Shown here: positions 8,398-18,384 of the stretch, one piece after another
How positions within the stretch are numbered: position 1 is the stretch's first letter
How the letters are laid out: each line of letters opens with the position of its first letter
Assembly: GCA_001465015.1 (NCBI GenBank)
Contig: LNEO01000163.1
Location: 1-33,798 of the forward strand
Origin: Deltaproteobacteria bacterium Ga0077539
Lineage (GTDB): Bacteria; Myxococcota_A; Polyangia; Polyangiales; Ga0077539
Reading direction: 5' to 3'
Length of the DNA stretch: 33,798 nt
The notes under the pieces: generated by a model
What the model was told of the DNA's origin: nothing
Seen by the model: the letters and a program-made list of their open reading frames with translations, nothing else
Database searches by the model: none
Position numbers and translations under genes: made by a program

Positions 8398-10155
8398 GAG
8401 CCCGACCGGCAAGAGCAGCTCGAACAACCCCGTGCGGTCTGCGACGTCTTCGGCGACGGGCACATCGATCGTGCTCATCATCGCGCTCTGCGACTCGTAC
8501 GCGACTCGCCCGAACGCGCGCACGCGAGCGCCCGGAGCTCCGAGCGACGATCCCGGAGTGTTTACTCGGCCGCGCAGCGTGAGCGGCGGACGGGCGACCA
8601 GCGCCAGCTCTGCGCGCGCGGTGTCCATGCGCACTTCGACGGGCGTCGGGTGAACGACCGCCGCGAAGCCAGTCGACGGGTCTGGGCGCGCCACGATCAC
8701 GTAGCGGCCTGGGTCGAGCTCGAGCGAGAAGCGCCCGGTCGCATCGGTGACCGACGTCGTCGCGCGCGCGGTGGCGACCGGCAGGTTGAGCGTGCTCGCG
8801 TCGAGCGGACGCGCTTCGATCTCGACGCCGCCCATGCCGACGCTGCGCGAGGTCTCTGCGCGAAGCGATCCCTGCAGCACCGGTCGCAGCGGCACCGAGA
8901 AAGTCCGTCCGCGCACCATCGTCGAGACGCGGAGCGTGCTCTGGGTGAGGGCGAATGCCTCGTCTTCTGGCGTGATAATCACCTGGTAATTTCCAGGCAA
9001 TACAGCAGTTGTGATCGAGCCCGAGGCGGTGCTGCGCGCGAGCACTTCGAACCACGCCTGGTGTCCCATCGGCAGCTGCTCGAGCTGCCCGCGCATGTAG
9101 ATCGTCGCGAGCAGCCCCGATGGCGCGTCCGGCGAGCGAACGGCGCGCTCGACGGTGGCCTCCACGTCGACGCACCCGACACACGCGCCATCGGGCGTGC
9201 GCGAGAGCCGCTGCAGGCCCGGGATGCGCACTTGCAGCCCCGTCAGCGCTCCTCCGCCGGACACGAGCGCGCTGCTCGCGATGCGATAGACCATTCGCGC
9301 GGTGGTCGGCGGCATGCGCGCAGCGGCGGTCGTCGACGGTGTATCTCCCGTCGAGACCTCGAGAAACCACTCTGGGGATCGCTGATCCAGCATGATTCCG
9401 ATGTTGAACGCGCCGTTGCCAGTGGCCGTCGTCCCGCGGGTCGAGATGAGCGCACCCCTCGAGTCGACCGCGCGCACAAGGAGCTCGCCGACACCGGCGC
9501 CGAGATCGCGATCGACGATGAAGCCCGACACCACGAGAGGCTCGCCATAGACCAGATTGTGGCGCTGCGGCTCGGAGCTGACGGCGTCGGCGTTGACCAC
9601 CAAGAACTCCCGCTCGATGAGTGGCGGTCGCGTCTGCTGCATGTTCATCGGGTCGGGGGTCGCGACCACGCGAGGCTCGATGAACACGTCGTACGTTCCG
9701 GTCGCGAGAAACACGGAGAACCCCGACGTGGTCTCGTCTTCGGTCGCTGAAGAAAAGACCGATACGCCTGCCTCGTTGGTGCCCGAGCGCACGAAGCGCA
9801 CGAGGGCGTTCACGAACGGCTCGCGGCTGCCGGGCGGCGCACGCACGACGCCGGTCACTTCGCGGGAGCGCGCGAGGGTCACGTCGACGGTCGACTGCGA
9901 GCGCACGACCTCTTGCGGGAGCGTGACCGGCGCAAAGGCGCGCTGGGAGTCGTTTTCTGCGGGGATCGCGGTGAGCACAACAGCGGTCGTCGCAGACGAC
10001 TGCGCCACGCAGCGCGCCTCGACGCACATCGCCCCTTCGCCGCAATCGCCCGCGACGCCGCACGCATTGACCGGCGTCGCGCGGGGCGCAGAGAGCGCGC
10101 AGCCGCTGAGGGCGACGGTGAGCAAGAGCGCTGTGAAGCGAGTGAGTTTGGACAT
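8374..10155 (-). CDS. large lipoprotein with carboxypeptidase-regulatory-like beta domains
   Basis: 593 residues. The signal MSKLTRFTALLLTVALSGC ends in the lipobox ALSGC, so the protein is lipid-anchored at Cys-19. A Cys-containing segment (CGVAGDCGEGAMCVEARC) follows. The rest is beta-rich and contains at least three transthyretin/CarboxypepD_reg-like units, e.g. VTGVVRAPPGS, SVTDATGRFSLELDPGRYVIVARPDPS and LTLRGRVNTPGSSLGAPGARVRAFG. Such domains are structural spacers or binding modules in surface proteins. It lies 18 bp downstream of another lipoprotein gene and is probably co-transcribed with it. Its last 24 bp overlap the kinase gene on the other strand. Confidence 0.85.
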   Translation of the reverse strand: MSKLTRFTALLLTVALSGCALSAPRATPVNACGVAGDCGEGAMCVEARCVAQSSATTAVVLTAIPAENDSQRAFAPVTLPQEVVRSQSTVDVTLARSREVTGVVRAPPGSREPFVNALVRFVRSGTNEAGVSVFSSATEDETTSGFSVFLATGTYDVFIEPRVVATPDPMNMQQTRPPLIEREFLVVNADAVSSEPQRHNLVYGEPLVVSGFIVDRDLGAGVGELLVRAVDSRGALISTRGTTATGNGAFNIGIMLDQRSPEWFLEVSTGDTPSTTAAARMPPTTARMVYRIASSALVSGGGALTGLQVRIPGLQRLSRTPDGACVGCVDVEATVERAVRSPDAPSGLLATIYMRGQLEQLPMGHQAWFEVLARSTASGSITTAVLPGNYQVIITPEDEAFALTQSTLRVSTMVRGRTFSVPLRPVLQGSLRAETSRSVGMGGVEIEARPLDASTLNLPVATARATTSVTDATGRFSLELDPGRYVIVARPDPSTGFAAVVHPTPVEVRMDTARAELALVARPPLTLRGRVNTPGSSLGAPGARVRAFGRVAYESQSAMMSTIDVPVAEDVADRTGLFELLLPVGLSASAAMR

Positions 10156-10173
10156 ACGGCGCCTCCTCGGGCT

Positions 10174-10776
10174 CTACATGGACATCGTGACGTCCTTGCA
10201 GGCGTCGAGCGGGGGGTAGATTCCATTGATGCTCGGCACAACGACGTACCAGCGGGCGTGGGCGACCTCTCCCGGCCGCACGGGGACGTGCTGTTGCCCG
10301 GGAGTGTCGAGGAAGCGCGGCGACACATAGACGTCGACGCGCGTGCAGGTCGAAGCGACGAACTGGAGCGGAAACGAGAACGTGCGAGTCGGACCTGCGT
10401 CGGGCGCATTCAGAATCGAGCTGAACACGCCGTCTGCGATCTCGACTCCGCACGTCCGTCCAGAGATGCACGTGTCGAGGTTGCGATTGGTCCAGCCGCG
10501 CACGCGCAGCGCGACAGGAAACTCGTAGAACACCGTCACGCGAAACGTCTGGATGAACGGGATCGTCGCGCTGGTGGGCACGACGATGATCTCGCCTGGC
10601 AGCGGGTCGGTGAGCGTCATCGTTCCTGCGCGGCGCTGCGCGACGATCACGGGAGGCGACAATGGAGTGAGCCACTCGTCCTCACCGACGATCCGACGGT
10701 CCAACAAGCAACCCGAAGACTGGGCGCTGAAGGCAGAGAGCAAGATCGGACCGAGGGCTTTCGCCACGCGACCCAT
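10174..10776 (-). CDS. lipoprotein of unknown function, upstream partner of the 593-residue lipoprotein
   Basis: 200 residues from the ATG at 10776, which gives a proper lipoprotein signal (GRVAKALGPILLSAFSAQSSGC). The frame stays open to a GTG at 10944 that overlaps the stop of the FHA activator gene (GTGA), but that start would add 56 charged residues before the signal and is therefore rejected. The mature part holds two beta-like regions (FRVTVFYEFPVALRVRGW, TFSFPLQFVASTCTRVDVYVSP) and four or more Cys that could form disulfides. No family recognised. The gap to the next gene on the same strand is 18 bp, so an operon of two surface lipoproteins is likely. Confidence 0.75.
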   Translation of the reverse strand: MGRVAKALGPILLSAFSAQSSGCLLDRRIVGEDEWLTPLSPPVIVAQRRAGTMTLTDPLPGEIIVVPTSATIPFIQTFRVTVFYEFPVALRVRGWTNRNLDTCISGRTCGVEIADGVFSSILNAPDAGPTRTFSFPLQFVASTCTRVDVYVSPRFLDTPGQQHVPVRPGEVAHARWYVVVPSINGIYPPLDACKDVTMSM

Positions 10777-10940
10777 AGCAGCGAAAACCGTACCACGCGG
10801 GATCGGGCGCCGCTGTGACCGATCGGAGCTCGCGTTGATTGCGGTGGTTCGCAGCGTTTTCAAGAGCGGACCTGCGTCGTGCTCACGAGCGTACTCGCGC
10901 TCGGTGTGCTCGCGTGCATGACATCTCTGTCGCGACGTGG

Positions 10941-12782
<1,842 letters not shown>

Positions 12783-12922
12783 CGATTGACTCCCGCACAG
12801 CTCGCGAACGGGCCGCGGAACGAGGGGCCGTGAGCATAGCAAGTTCCCCGACGACGCTCTCGTTTCCGACAAGGTCAGAGCAAATCAGGAGCTGCCCGAA
12901 GTGAGCGCGGCAATTTCGATGC

Positions 12923-12952
12923 TTGACACAACGAATAGCATCACGGTACCAA
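12923..12952 (+). promoter_or_regulatory. candidate sigma70 promoter for the small lipoprotein gene
   Basis: TTGACA at 12923-12928 is a perfect -35 hexamer. A weak -10 (TACCAA, 12947-12952) follows at 18 bp. Transcription would start near 12959 and leave a ~65 nt leader before the GGAGGA ribosome-binding site of the ATG at 13024. The weak -10 limits confidence. Confidence 0.4.
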
Positions 12953-13023
12953 CCTCGCCCGTGCGGCGTTTCGCCCGCGTTTTGCCGTGGCAGGCAGTCG
13001 CACTCTATCTGGAGGACGAAGCA

Positions 13024-13245
13024 ATGAAGCGGGTTCTGGTTCTTCTCTCGGTTACTGCCCTTGTGGGTGCTCTCGCCATGGCTTGTGGCGGCGGTTCTGC
13101 GGACACCTCGTCGGGGGCCGGCACCTCGTCGGGCACCGGCGCGTCGTCGGGCGGCACGGACACCACCGGTGGCAGCACCGGCGGCGCTGCGACCACCGAC
13201 GCCGACGCGGGCGCGGCTCCTGCTTCGTCGGGCGGCGCGATGTGA
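13024..13245 (+). CDS. tiny Ser/Gly/Thr-rich lipoprotein-like peptide
   Basis: 73 residues. GGAGGA at 13011-13016, 7 bp before the ATG, decides the start. The N-terminus KRVLVLLSVTALVGALAMAC is a signal peptide ending in a slightly atypical lipobox (AMAC). The mature ~53 residues are almost entirely Gly, Ser, Thr, Ala and Asp with no predicted fold, as in exported linker-like peptides. A candidate promoter lies upstream and a strong terminator follows, so it is probably a single highly expressed transcript. The gene at 13677-13862 encodes a similar product. Function unknown. Confidence 0.75.
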   Translation: MKRVLVLLSVTALVGALAMACGGGSADTSSGAGTSSGTGASSGGTDTTGGSTGGAATTDADAGAAPASSGGAM

Positions 13246-13286
13246 TTCAGTCGTCGCGCTTCACTGCGCGACGATCGAATTCGATG

Positions 13287-13323
13287 AAAGACGCTCTCTC
13301 CTCACGGAGGGGGCGTCTTTTTT
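13287..13323 (+). terminator. Rho-independent terminator
   Basis: AAAGACGC pairs with GCGTCTTT, extended by CTCTCC/GGAGGG around a short loop, and is followed by a run of T (13318-13323). It lies 42 bp after the stop of the small lipoprotein gene and is the clearest intrinsic terminator in the window. The A-run on the left side makes it potentially bidirectional. Confidence 0.9.
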
Positions 13324-13350
13324 CGTTTCTCCCGGACGATTGCTCCGCCT

Positions 13351-13629
13351 TCGGTTGGCGACACGCGCCCGAGTGAGCTCCATGCGTGTCTTCTTCCAAC
13401 CGGGCGTCGGTTGATTTCGGCTCCGCCTTCGGTTGGCGACACGCGCCCGAATGAGCTCCATGCGTGTCTTCTTCCAACCGGGCGTCGGTCCTTCGGTTGG
13501 CGACACGCGCCCGAATGAGCTCCATGCGTGTCTTCTTCCAACCGGGCGTCGGTTGATTTCAGCTCCGCCTTCGGTTGGCGACACGCGCCCGAATGAGCTC
13601 CATGCGTGTCTTCTTCCAACCGGGCGTCG
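13351..13629 (-). repeat. hairpin repeat array II (four 59-bp copies, inverted relative to array I)
   Basis: Copies at 13351-13409, 13429-13487, 13493-13551 and 13571-13629. Read on the minus strand they have the same arms as array I (GGTTGGAAGAAGACACGC and GCGTGTCGCCAACCGA) and a 17-base centre whose right part (TCACTCGRGC, or TCATTCGGGC in three copies) is related while the left part differs. Spacers are 19, 5 and 19 bp; the two 19-bp spacers differ by one base and match the array I spacer type AGGCGGMGCYGAAAT. The bases just before the first copy (13333-13350) resemble the other array I spacer. Together with the terminator, the array fills the 431-bp gene-free stretch 13246-13676; nothing else is seen there. 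Confidence 0.95.
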
Positions 13630-13676
13630 CGAGGGCTCCTTGCGTTGGTGCGGTCGGTGTACGATTCGGCTCTGCA

Positions 13677-13862
13677 ATGACCGGCCAGCCATCACTGCTC
13701 GCAGCACGTTTCTTCGCGTTCGCAGCGCTCCTCGCCGCGACCTTCGCCGCGTGCCAGCAGGGCGCCGTCCCCTCGGACTCGAGCGGGACGACGACCACGC
13801 AGGCTTCGAGCGGCAGCGAGCCGGCGGAGAGCCCGGCGACCGATCCCGACGCAGGACCCTGA
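13677..13862 (+). CDS. tiny lipoprotein-like peptide
   Basis: 61 residues from the ATG at 13677. The N-terminus ARFFAFAALLAATFAAC is a signal ending at a Cys with the loose lipobox FAAC. The rest is Ser/Thr/Pro/Asp-rich and disordered, like the 73-residue peptide at 13024-13245. The frame stays open upstream into the last repeat copy (start at 13575), but that would place repeat-encoded residues before the signal. No clear ribosome-binding site is seen, so this gene is less certain than its neighbour. It converges on the gene ending at 13880. Confidence 0.55.
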   Translation: MTGQPSLLAARFFAFAALLAATFAACQQGAVPSDSSGTTTTQASSGSEPAESPATDPDAGP

Positions 13863-13879
13863 CGCGCCTCGCGCGGCGC

Positions 13880-14863
13880 TCAGAAGCTTCCAAACAGCGT
13901 GAGCCCGGGATTCGCGACGCTGGGCGCGACCGCGAGTCGTATCTGGTCGAACCCGCGCGGGGCAGGGCGCGTACGCACCTCGCGACGCTCGGGCCGAAAG
14001 GTCACGATCGCGTGGACGAGCCCGCCCACCATCGTCGCGCCGAACAGTGCCCACGACGTGGCGTTGATGACCGTGAGTGCGATGAGCACCGGGGTTTCGG
14101 GGCTGGATCCGTCCGTCCGGCGGGCGCCTCCCGGGCAGCCGATGCCGAACAGCGCAGGCTCTCGAACGGTGAAGTCTCGGACGAGCGCACCGCAAGCGGC
14201 AGCAGAGCCGATGGCGATGCCTCCGAGCACGAGCTCGGCGCTGAGAAACGCCGCTCCGGCGCCGTAGTTTCCCTGGACGAACTGGGCGCCGCCGAAGGGG
14301 ATGATGATCGTCGCCGGCGAGTACGTGAGGGCGACCACCTCGCGCGTGGCGAGCTCGCGCAAGAGCGCTTGCTGCGCGATTCGTCGGGCGTTGGCCTGCG
14401 TCTGCGCGTCACGCCGCTCATCGCGAATCGCGTTGAGGACAGGCAACATCCGCTGCCGCACGTCGTAGAAGAGCGACTGCAGCGGTGGAGAAAAGAGCGC
14501 GGGGCTGAGCAGCGCGTCCGGGTTGTCGCGCAGGATCGCCTCGATGACCTGCTCGGCCTGCGGCCGCTGGCCCATCGAGAAGAGGGCCGCGGCGTAGTAT
14601 TTTCGGGCGGGTTCGATCAGCTCCTGGCGCACAGTCACGGGCTCGACGCCCACCAGCCGACGGAGCTGCACCGCGGCTTGCGCGAACTCGCCCGCGGTGA
14701 AATTGTCGCGGGCCAGCAAGAAATCGTCGACGTCGTCCGCGCGGGCGACGTTGGCGCTCAGCGCGATCGCCATCGCTGCGACCCACGAAATCGACCGCCG
14801 CTGTCGTCGCGACGCCGCGATCGTGCGCCAGGAGCGCGGTGGCTCAGCCTGCTCGGAGCTCAC
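13880..14863 (-). CDS. exported membrane protein with TPR-like N-terminal half, partner of the PEGA kinase
   Basis: 327 residues from the GTG at 14863, which overlaps the kinase stop by 4 bp (GTGA), so the two are translationally coupled. A signal peptide (SWVAAMAIALSANVARA) ends near residue 42. The next ~130 residues are helical with a TPR-like pattern (LARDNFTAGEFAQAAVQLRRL, YYAAALFSMGQRPQAEQVIEA). The C-terminal half has hydrophobic segments (AAFLSAELVLGGIAIGSAAACGAL and VLIALTVINATSWALFGATMVGGLV) that may be membrane passes. It probably works with the kinase encoded just upstream, either as its periplasmic sensor or its output. Family not identified. Confidence 0.8.
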   Translation of the reverse strand: MSSEQAEPPRSWRTIAASRRQRRSISWVAAMAIALSANVARADDVDDFLLARDNFTAGEFAQAAVQLRRLVGVEPVTVRQELIEPARKYYAAALFSMGQRPQAEQVIEAILRDNPDALLSPALFSPPLQSLFYDVRQRMLPVLNAIRDERRDAQTQANARRIAQQALLRELATREVVALTYSPATIIIPFGGAQFVQGNYGAGAAFLSAELVLGGIAIGSAAACGALVRDFTVREPALFGIGCPGGARRTDGSSPETPVLIALTVINATSWALFGATMVGGLVHAIVTFRPERREVRTRPAPRGFDQIRLAVAPSVANPGLTLFGSF

Positions 14864-16812
14864 GATGGAGGCGCGTTCTCCATCGTGCGAGGGATGCACG
14901 GGTAGAGCGGACTGGTCAGGCGCAGGGGCGTTCCGTCGGCCGTGGGCTGCACGTCGATGCGCCACGGTCTGGGTCGGGCGCAGTTGGCGTCTGGGATGAT
15001 CTGCACGGAGTGCGACCCGACCGTCAGCGGATACTCGTTGCCGTTGTCGTGCTCGTGCGGGTCTCGATTGTCGATCGAGATCAGCCCGTTGAGCCCTCGG
15101 ATGATGAGCTTCACGGGGATCTGCTGGGTGGTCGCGACGGTGCCGATCGCCGTCGTCACGACCCGCGCGTTGGGCGTGGGGTTGCTGCGCGCCGCCGCTT
15201 GCACGGTCTGCGTGTGGCACACGTACGTCGGGCTCGTGAGCTCCTGAACGAAGTCTCCGGGCTGCGGCCGCACCTCGACCCGCCACAGCTGCGGTCGCTC
15301 GCAGTTGGCGTCATCGGGAACGATCTGAACCTGGTGCACTCCCGTGCGTAGCCGATGCTCTCGAGCGTCGGTGAGATCCATCCCATCGATCGCGACGCGC
15401 CCGTTGGGGCCCCGGAGCACGAGCCGGATGCGAACCTCGTCGCTCCTCGCTCCGCCCCGCGGGGCGCCCGCGTCGGCGCTGGCGAGGGCCATCGTTCCGA
15501 GCGATGCGGCGCTCTGCGCAGACGCGTCCGGCGGATCGGCGGAGGCCCGCGCGGAGGTGCCGGCCTCGATCGAGGCTGCGCTCGCGCCGACGATGGCGCG
15601 CAGCGTCCGTGTTGATTGTGTGTGTCTGGCCTCGGCGTTGGCCGCGCTGCGGTGTCTGATCGTCGAGAGGACCCCGACGACGGCCGCGGCGCTCACCGCG
15701 GCGGTGGCGCCTACGAGCGCGGCTGCCCTCATCGCGCGCTGCTGTTGGCGCCGCTTGGCGACCGAGCGAACGAGCTCGACCACCTTCACGTTGGTGGGCT
15801 CGAGGGCGAGCGCTCGGTTGAAGAGCGCCATCGCCTCGGGAACGCGCCCGGCGTCGCGCGACTTGCGTCCCTGCTCGGGCAGCAGCTCGATGAGCGACCG
15901 ATTGTGTTCAGCGACGAAGCCGTCTGGGTCCGCGAAGAACTCGCTCAGCTTCTTGGCGGGATCGTCCCAGCCGATCTCCGCGCAAAACTCACACAGAGCC
16001 ACCTTGAGCGCGGCCGCGTCGGCGTAGCGGTCTTCGATGCGCCGGGCCATGCATCGCCGAATGATCGCGGCGAAGCGCTCGCCCACCTTGGGCTCGGCGC
16101 GAACGGGATCAGTGAAGTCCGACTCGAGGATCTTTCGCAAGAGCGCGTGCGCGACGGGGGCCTCGAAGGGCAGTCGCCCCACCGCGAGCACGTACAGCAC
16201 GGTCCCTAGCGAGAAGAGATCCGTGCGCGCGTCGATCGCACCCGAGTCGATTTGCTCGGGCGCCATGTGCGCGGGCGAGCCGAGGATCTGGCCCGTGACG
16301 GTCATTCCATTGCCGTCGGCGATGTGGGCGATGCCGAAGTCCGTGAGCTTGAGGATCCCGCCCTTGTGAAGCAGGATGTTGTCCGGCTTGACGTCGCGGT
16401 GAACGATCCCGAGGCCGTGGGCGCAGGTGAGCGCGTCGCAGATCACGGCGCCGATCGCTGCGACGACCTCCGCAGGCAGCGGCATCCGTCCGTCGGCGAA
16501 CCGTCGCAGCGTCGGTCCGTCGAGCAGCTCGGTCACCATGAACGACTCGCGATCGGCCTCGACGCTGAAGTCGAAGACCTCGACGATGTTCGGGTGCCGC
16601 AGCCGCGCGGCCGCCTGGGCCTCACGCAGAAATCGCTTACGGCTCTCGACGTCCGACGACAGGTGCGGATGGAGCACCTTGACCGCCACTTCGCGCAAGA
16701 GCTGTGGGTCGCGCGCTCGATACACGACCGCCATACCGCCGTGCCCTAGCTCTCCGAGCACCTCGTAGCGGCCGATTGATCTCGCGTGATCTTCGGCAGC
16801 AGCAGACAGCAA
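14860..16812 (-). CDS. transmembrane Ser/Thr protein kinase with two PEGA-like extracytoplasmic domains
   Basis: 650 residues. The kinase domain (~15-275) is complete: LGELGHGGMAVVY, VAVKVL, HRDVKPDNILL, DFGIAH and MAPEQ. A helical TPR-like stretch (~310-345, VPEAMALFNRALALEP) precedes the membrane segment (AAALVGATAAVSAAAVVGVL, ~360-382). After an Ala/Ser linker two related PEGA-like repeats follow (~455-535 and ~560-640), each with a VAIDGMD or ISIDNRD strand, a QIVPD or QIIPD strand with ANC, and a RPQLWRVEV or RPRPWRIDV strand. The start is TTG at 16812; no better start exists in the frame and no ribosome-binding site is seen. A weak promoter-like pair (TTGTCC, 16 bp, TACACT) lies at 16825-16852 on this strand. 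The downstream partner overlaps by 4 bp. Confidence 0.9.
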   Translation of the reverse strand: MLSAAAEDHARSIGRYEVLGELGHGGMAVVYRARDPQLLREVAVKVLHPHLSSDVESRKRFLREAQAAARLRHPNIVEVFDFSVEADRESFMVTELLDGPTLRRFADGRMPLPAEVVAAIGAVICDALTCAHGLGIVHRDVKPDNILLHKGGILKLTDFGIAHIADGNGMTVTGQILGSPAHMAPEQIDSGAIDARTDLFSLGTVLYVLAVGRLPFEAPVAHALLRKILESDFTDPVRAEPKVGERFAAIIRRCMARRIEDRYADAAALKVALCEFCAEIGWDDPAKKLSEFFADPDGFVAEHNRSLIELLPEQGRKSRDAGRVPEAMALFNRALALEPTNVKVVELVRSVAKRRQQQRAMRAAALVGATAAVSAAAVVGVLSTIRHRSAANAEARHTQSTRTLRAIVGASAASIEAGTSARASADPPDASAQSAASLGTMALASADAGAPRGGARSDEVRIRLVLRGPNGRVAIDGMDLTDAREHRLRTGVHQVQIVPDDANCERPQLWRVEVRPQPGDFVQELTSPTYVCHTQTVQAAARSNPTPNARVVTTAIGTVATTQQIPVKLIIRGLNGLISIDNRDPHEHDNGNEYPLTVGSHSVQIIPDANCARPRPWRIDVQPTADGTPLRLTSPLYPCIPRTMENAPPS

Positions 16813-16883
16813 TGTTACCGCTGGAGTGTACCCCGAGGCGTCGTTTGGACAACCTCCTGCTCGCGCGAAAAAGACACCTTGGG

Positions 16884-16889
16884 TATAAT
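16884..16889 (+). promoter_or_regulatory. candidate -10 element (TATAAT)
   Basis: A perfect TATAAT hexamer in the 153-bp divergent spacer between the PEGA kinase and the gene at 16966. A TG lies 2 bp before it, close to an extended -10, but no -35 is seen at the right distance. It would give a ~70 nt leader for the gene at 16966. Confidence 0.35.
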
Positions 16890-16965
16890 TATCCTCCGTG
16901 AGTGAATGAGCGACTCGAGCTCTTCGTAGCGTTCGGGTCGGCGGGTCTCTGCGAGGAGGTGTGTC

Positions 16966-18369
16966 GTGCGTGCTGGGTTCACCGCAATCGTTCTGGCGGT
17001 CGGGTCACTGCTGGCGAGCGTCTCGTGGAGCTCTGGTGCGAGCGCAGAGCCCGCGACGCGACGAGCGACCGTGGCGGCGCAGGAGGCGCAGCCGAGGGCG
17101 AGCGGAGCGATCGAGCCCTCCCTCGCGCGGGCCGAAGCGCTCGAACGACAAGGCGACCACGAGGCCGCCGCGGCGATGTACAGCGCGGTCCTCGCGTCCC
17201 GAGCGTCTGTGGATCCGCAGGCGCTCGCCGGTCGCGCGGAGCACATCGTCGCCCTCGTTCGCGCGGCGCGCTCGGACGTGGAGGCGTGGGCGCTGTGCGA
17301 GCGACTCGCGGTTCGAATCGAGGGCGCTCCTCGTGATTCCGCCGTGGCGAGCGACGGGCGTGCGAATCGCGCTGCGCTCGCCACGAGGCTTCGGTGCGCC
17401 GAGCAGGAGCTCTCGGCGCTGGCCGAGCGCCGTCGGATCTCGGGCCCGGCTGGGCCGGACCTGTTCGCGATCGAGCGCGCTTCCAGAGCGCTCTGCGAGC
17501 GACTCGCAGGGCTCGAGTCCGACGCCGTCTCTCTGCGTGGCGCTGTCGAGCCCGTGTACGCCAGGGCGCTGGCGGGCCGAGCGCTCGGGCTGCTCGGGGA
17601 CGAAGCGTCGGCGTTGGCTATCGCGACGAGCGCCGCGCGGCAGTGGGCGTCGCTCGTGGATGCTCCCTCGCTCGCGGACGCGCTAGTGAGTGGAAGTGCA
17701 GTAAATCACCGCGCTACTCGAATTGTGGTGCGCGCTGCGCCCGTGCTCGCAGGGCGCCCTCCTGGGCCGACCGACCGCGAGCGCGCGCTGCGAGCGAGCG
17801 CAGGGGACGCGCTGGTCGAGCGCACCTGGAGCGCGGTGGTGGCCCTCGTGTGGGTCGCGATCGAGCGCGATCGCCGGTCGGTGACGAGCGCGCGGATCGA
17901 GCCCCTCGCGCGGGGCGCCAGCGAGCTGCGACGCGAGCGATGGTTTACGACGCAAGCCGCGCCGGTGCTCGATCGACATCGGGCGACGCTCGCGGACACG
18001 AGCGCCGCGTCGCTTCTCTCTCGATACACCGCCTTGTGGAACGCCGACGCCACCAGCGCCCGCTTCGCCGCCGCGCTCAGGGTGGGAGAGCTCTACATGG
18101 ACCTCGGCGAGCGCAGCCGCGTCGTGCAGGACGTCCTCATCGAAGCGAGCGACATGCCCGACGTCCTGCGCGGCTACGTGAGCCCCGCGGACCAGGCGCA
18201 CGTCGCGCAAGCGAGGGGCGTCTTCGAGCGATGCGTGAGCGAAGCTCAGCGCGCGGGCGTCGACAACGAGTGGGTCCGCGCGTGCGCGCAGCGGCTGCGG
18301 TACATCGGCTCGCCGAGCGGCGTGGTCGTGGACGAGATGGTTCCGATGTTCAACGAACGGCGAGGGTGA
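16966..18369 (+). CDS. exported helical protein of unknown function
   Basis: 467 residues. GAGGAGGT at 16953-16960 fixes the GTG start at 16966. The signal peptide AGFTAIVLAVGSLLASVSWSSGASA ends near residue 27. The body is helix-rich and Arg/Ala/Glu-rich, with an N-terminal TPR-like unit (ARAEALERQGDHEAAAAMYSAVLASR). The C-terminal ~60 residues (VFERCVSEAQRAGVDNEWVRACAQRLRYI) have the character of a TPR-like cap with two Cys. No catalytic motif is visible. It is likely a periplasmic scaffold or adventurous-motility-type TPR protein, but that is a guess. It converges on the Asp-rich lipoprotein gene with 15 bp between stops. Confidence 0.75.
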   Translation: MRAGFTAIVLAVGSLLASVSWSSGASAEPATRRATVAAQEAQPRASGAIEPSLARAEALERQGDHEAAAAMYSAVLASRASVDPQALAGRAEHIVALVRAARSDVEAWALCERLAVRIEGAPRDSAVASDGRANRAALATRLRCAEQELSALAERRRISGPAGPDLFAIERASRALCERLAGLESDAVSLRGAVEPVYARALAGRALGLLGDEASALAIATSAARQWASLVDAPSLADALVSGSAVNHRATRIVVRAAPVLAGRPPGPTDRERALRASAGDALVERTWSAVVALVWVAIERDRRSVTSARIEPLARGASELRRERWFTTQAAPVLDRHRATLADTSAASLLSRYTALWNADATSARFAAALRVGELYMDLGERSRVVQDVLIEASDMPDVLRGYVSPADQAHVAQARGVFERCVSEAQRAGVDNEWVRACAQRLRYIGSPSGVVVDEMVPMFNERRG

Positions 18370-18384
18370 CGCGGCGGGCGCCGG

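Noticed and set aside
13302..13619. Open frames through the repeats encoding periodic peptides (e.g. EEDTHGAHSGACRQPK)
   Set aside because: Several frames are open on both strands because the repeats lack stops. There is no ribosome-binding site and no domain, and the conserved feature is the hairpin, not a frame.
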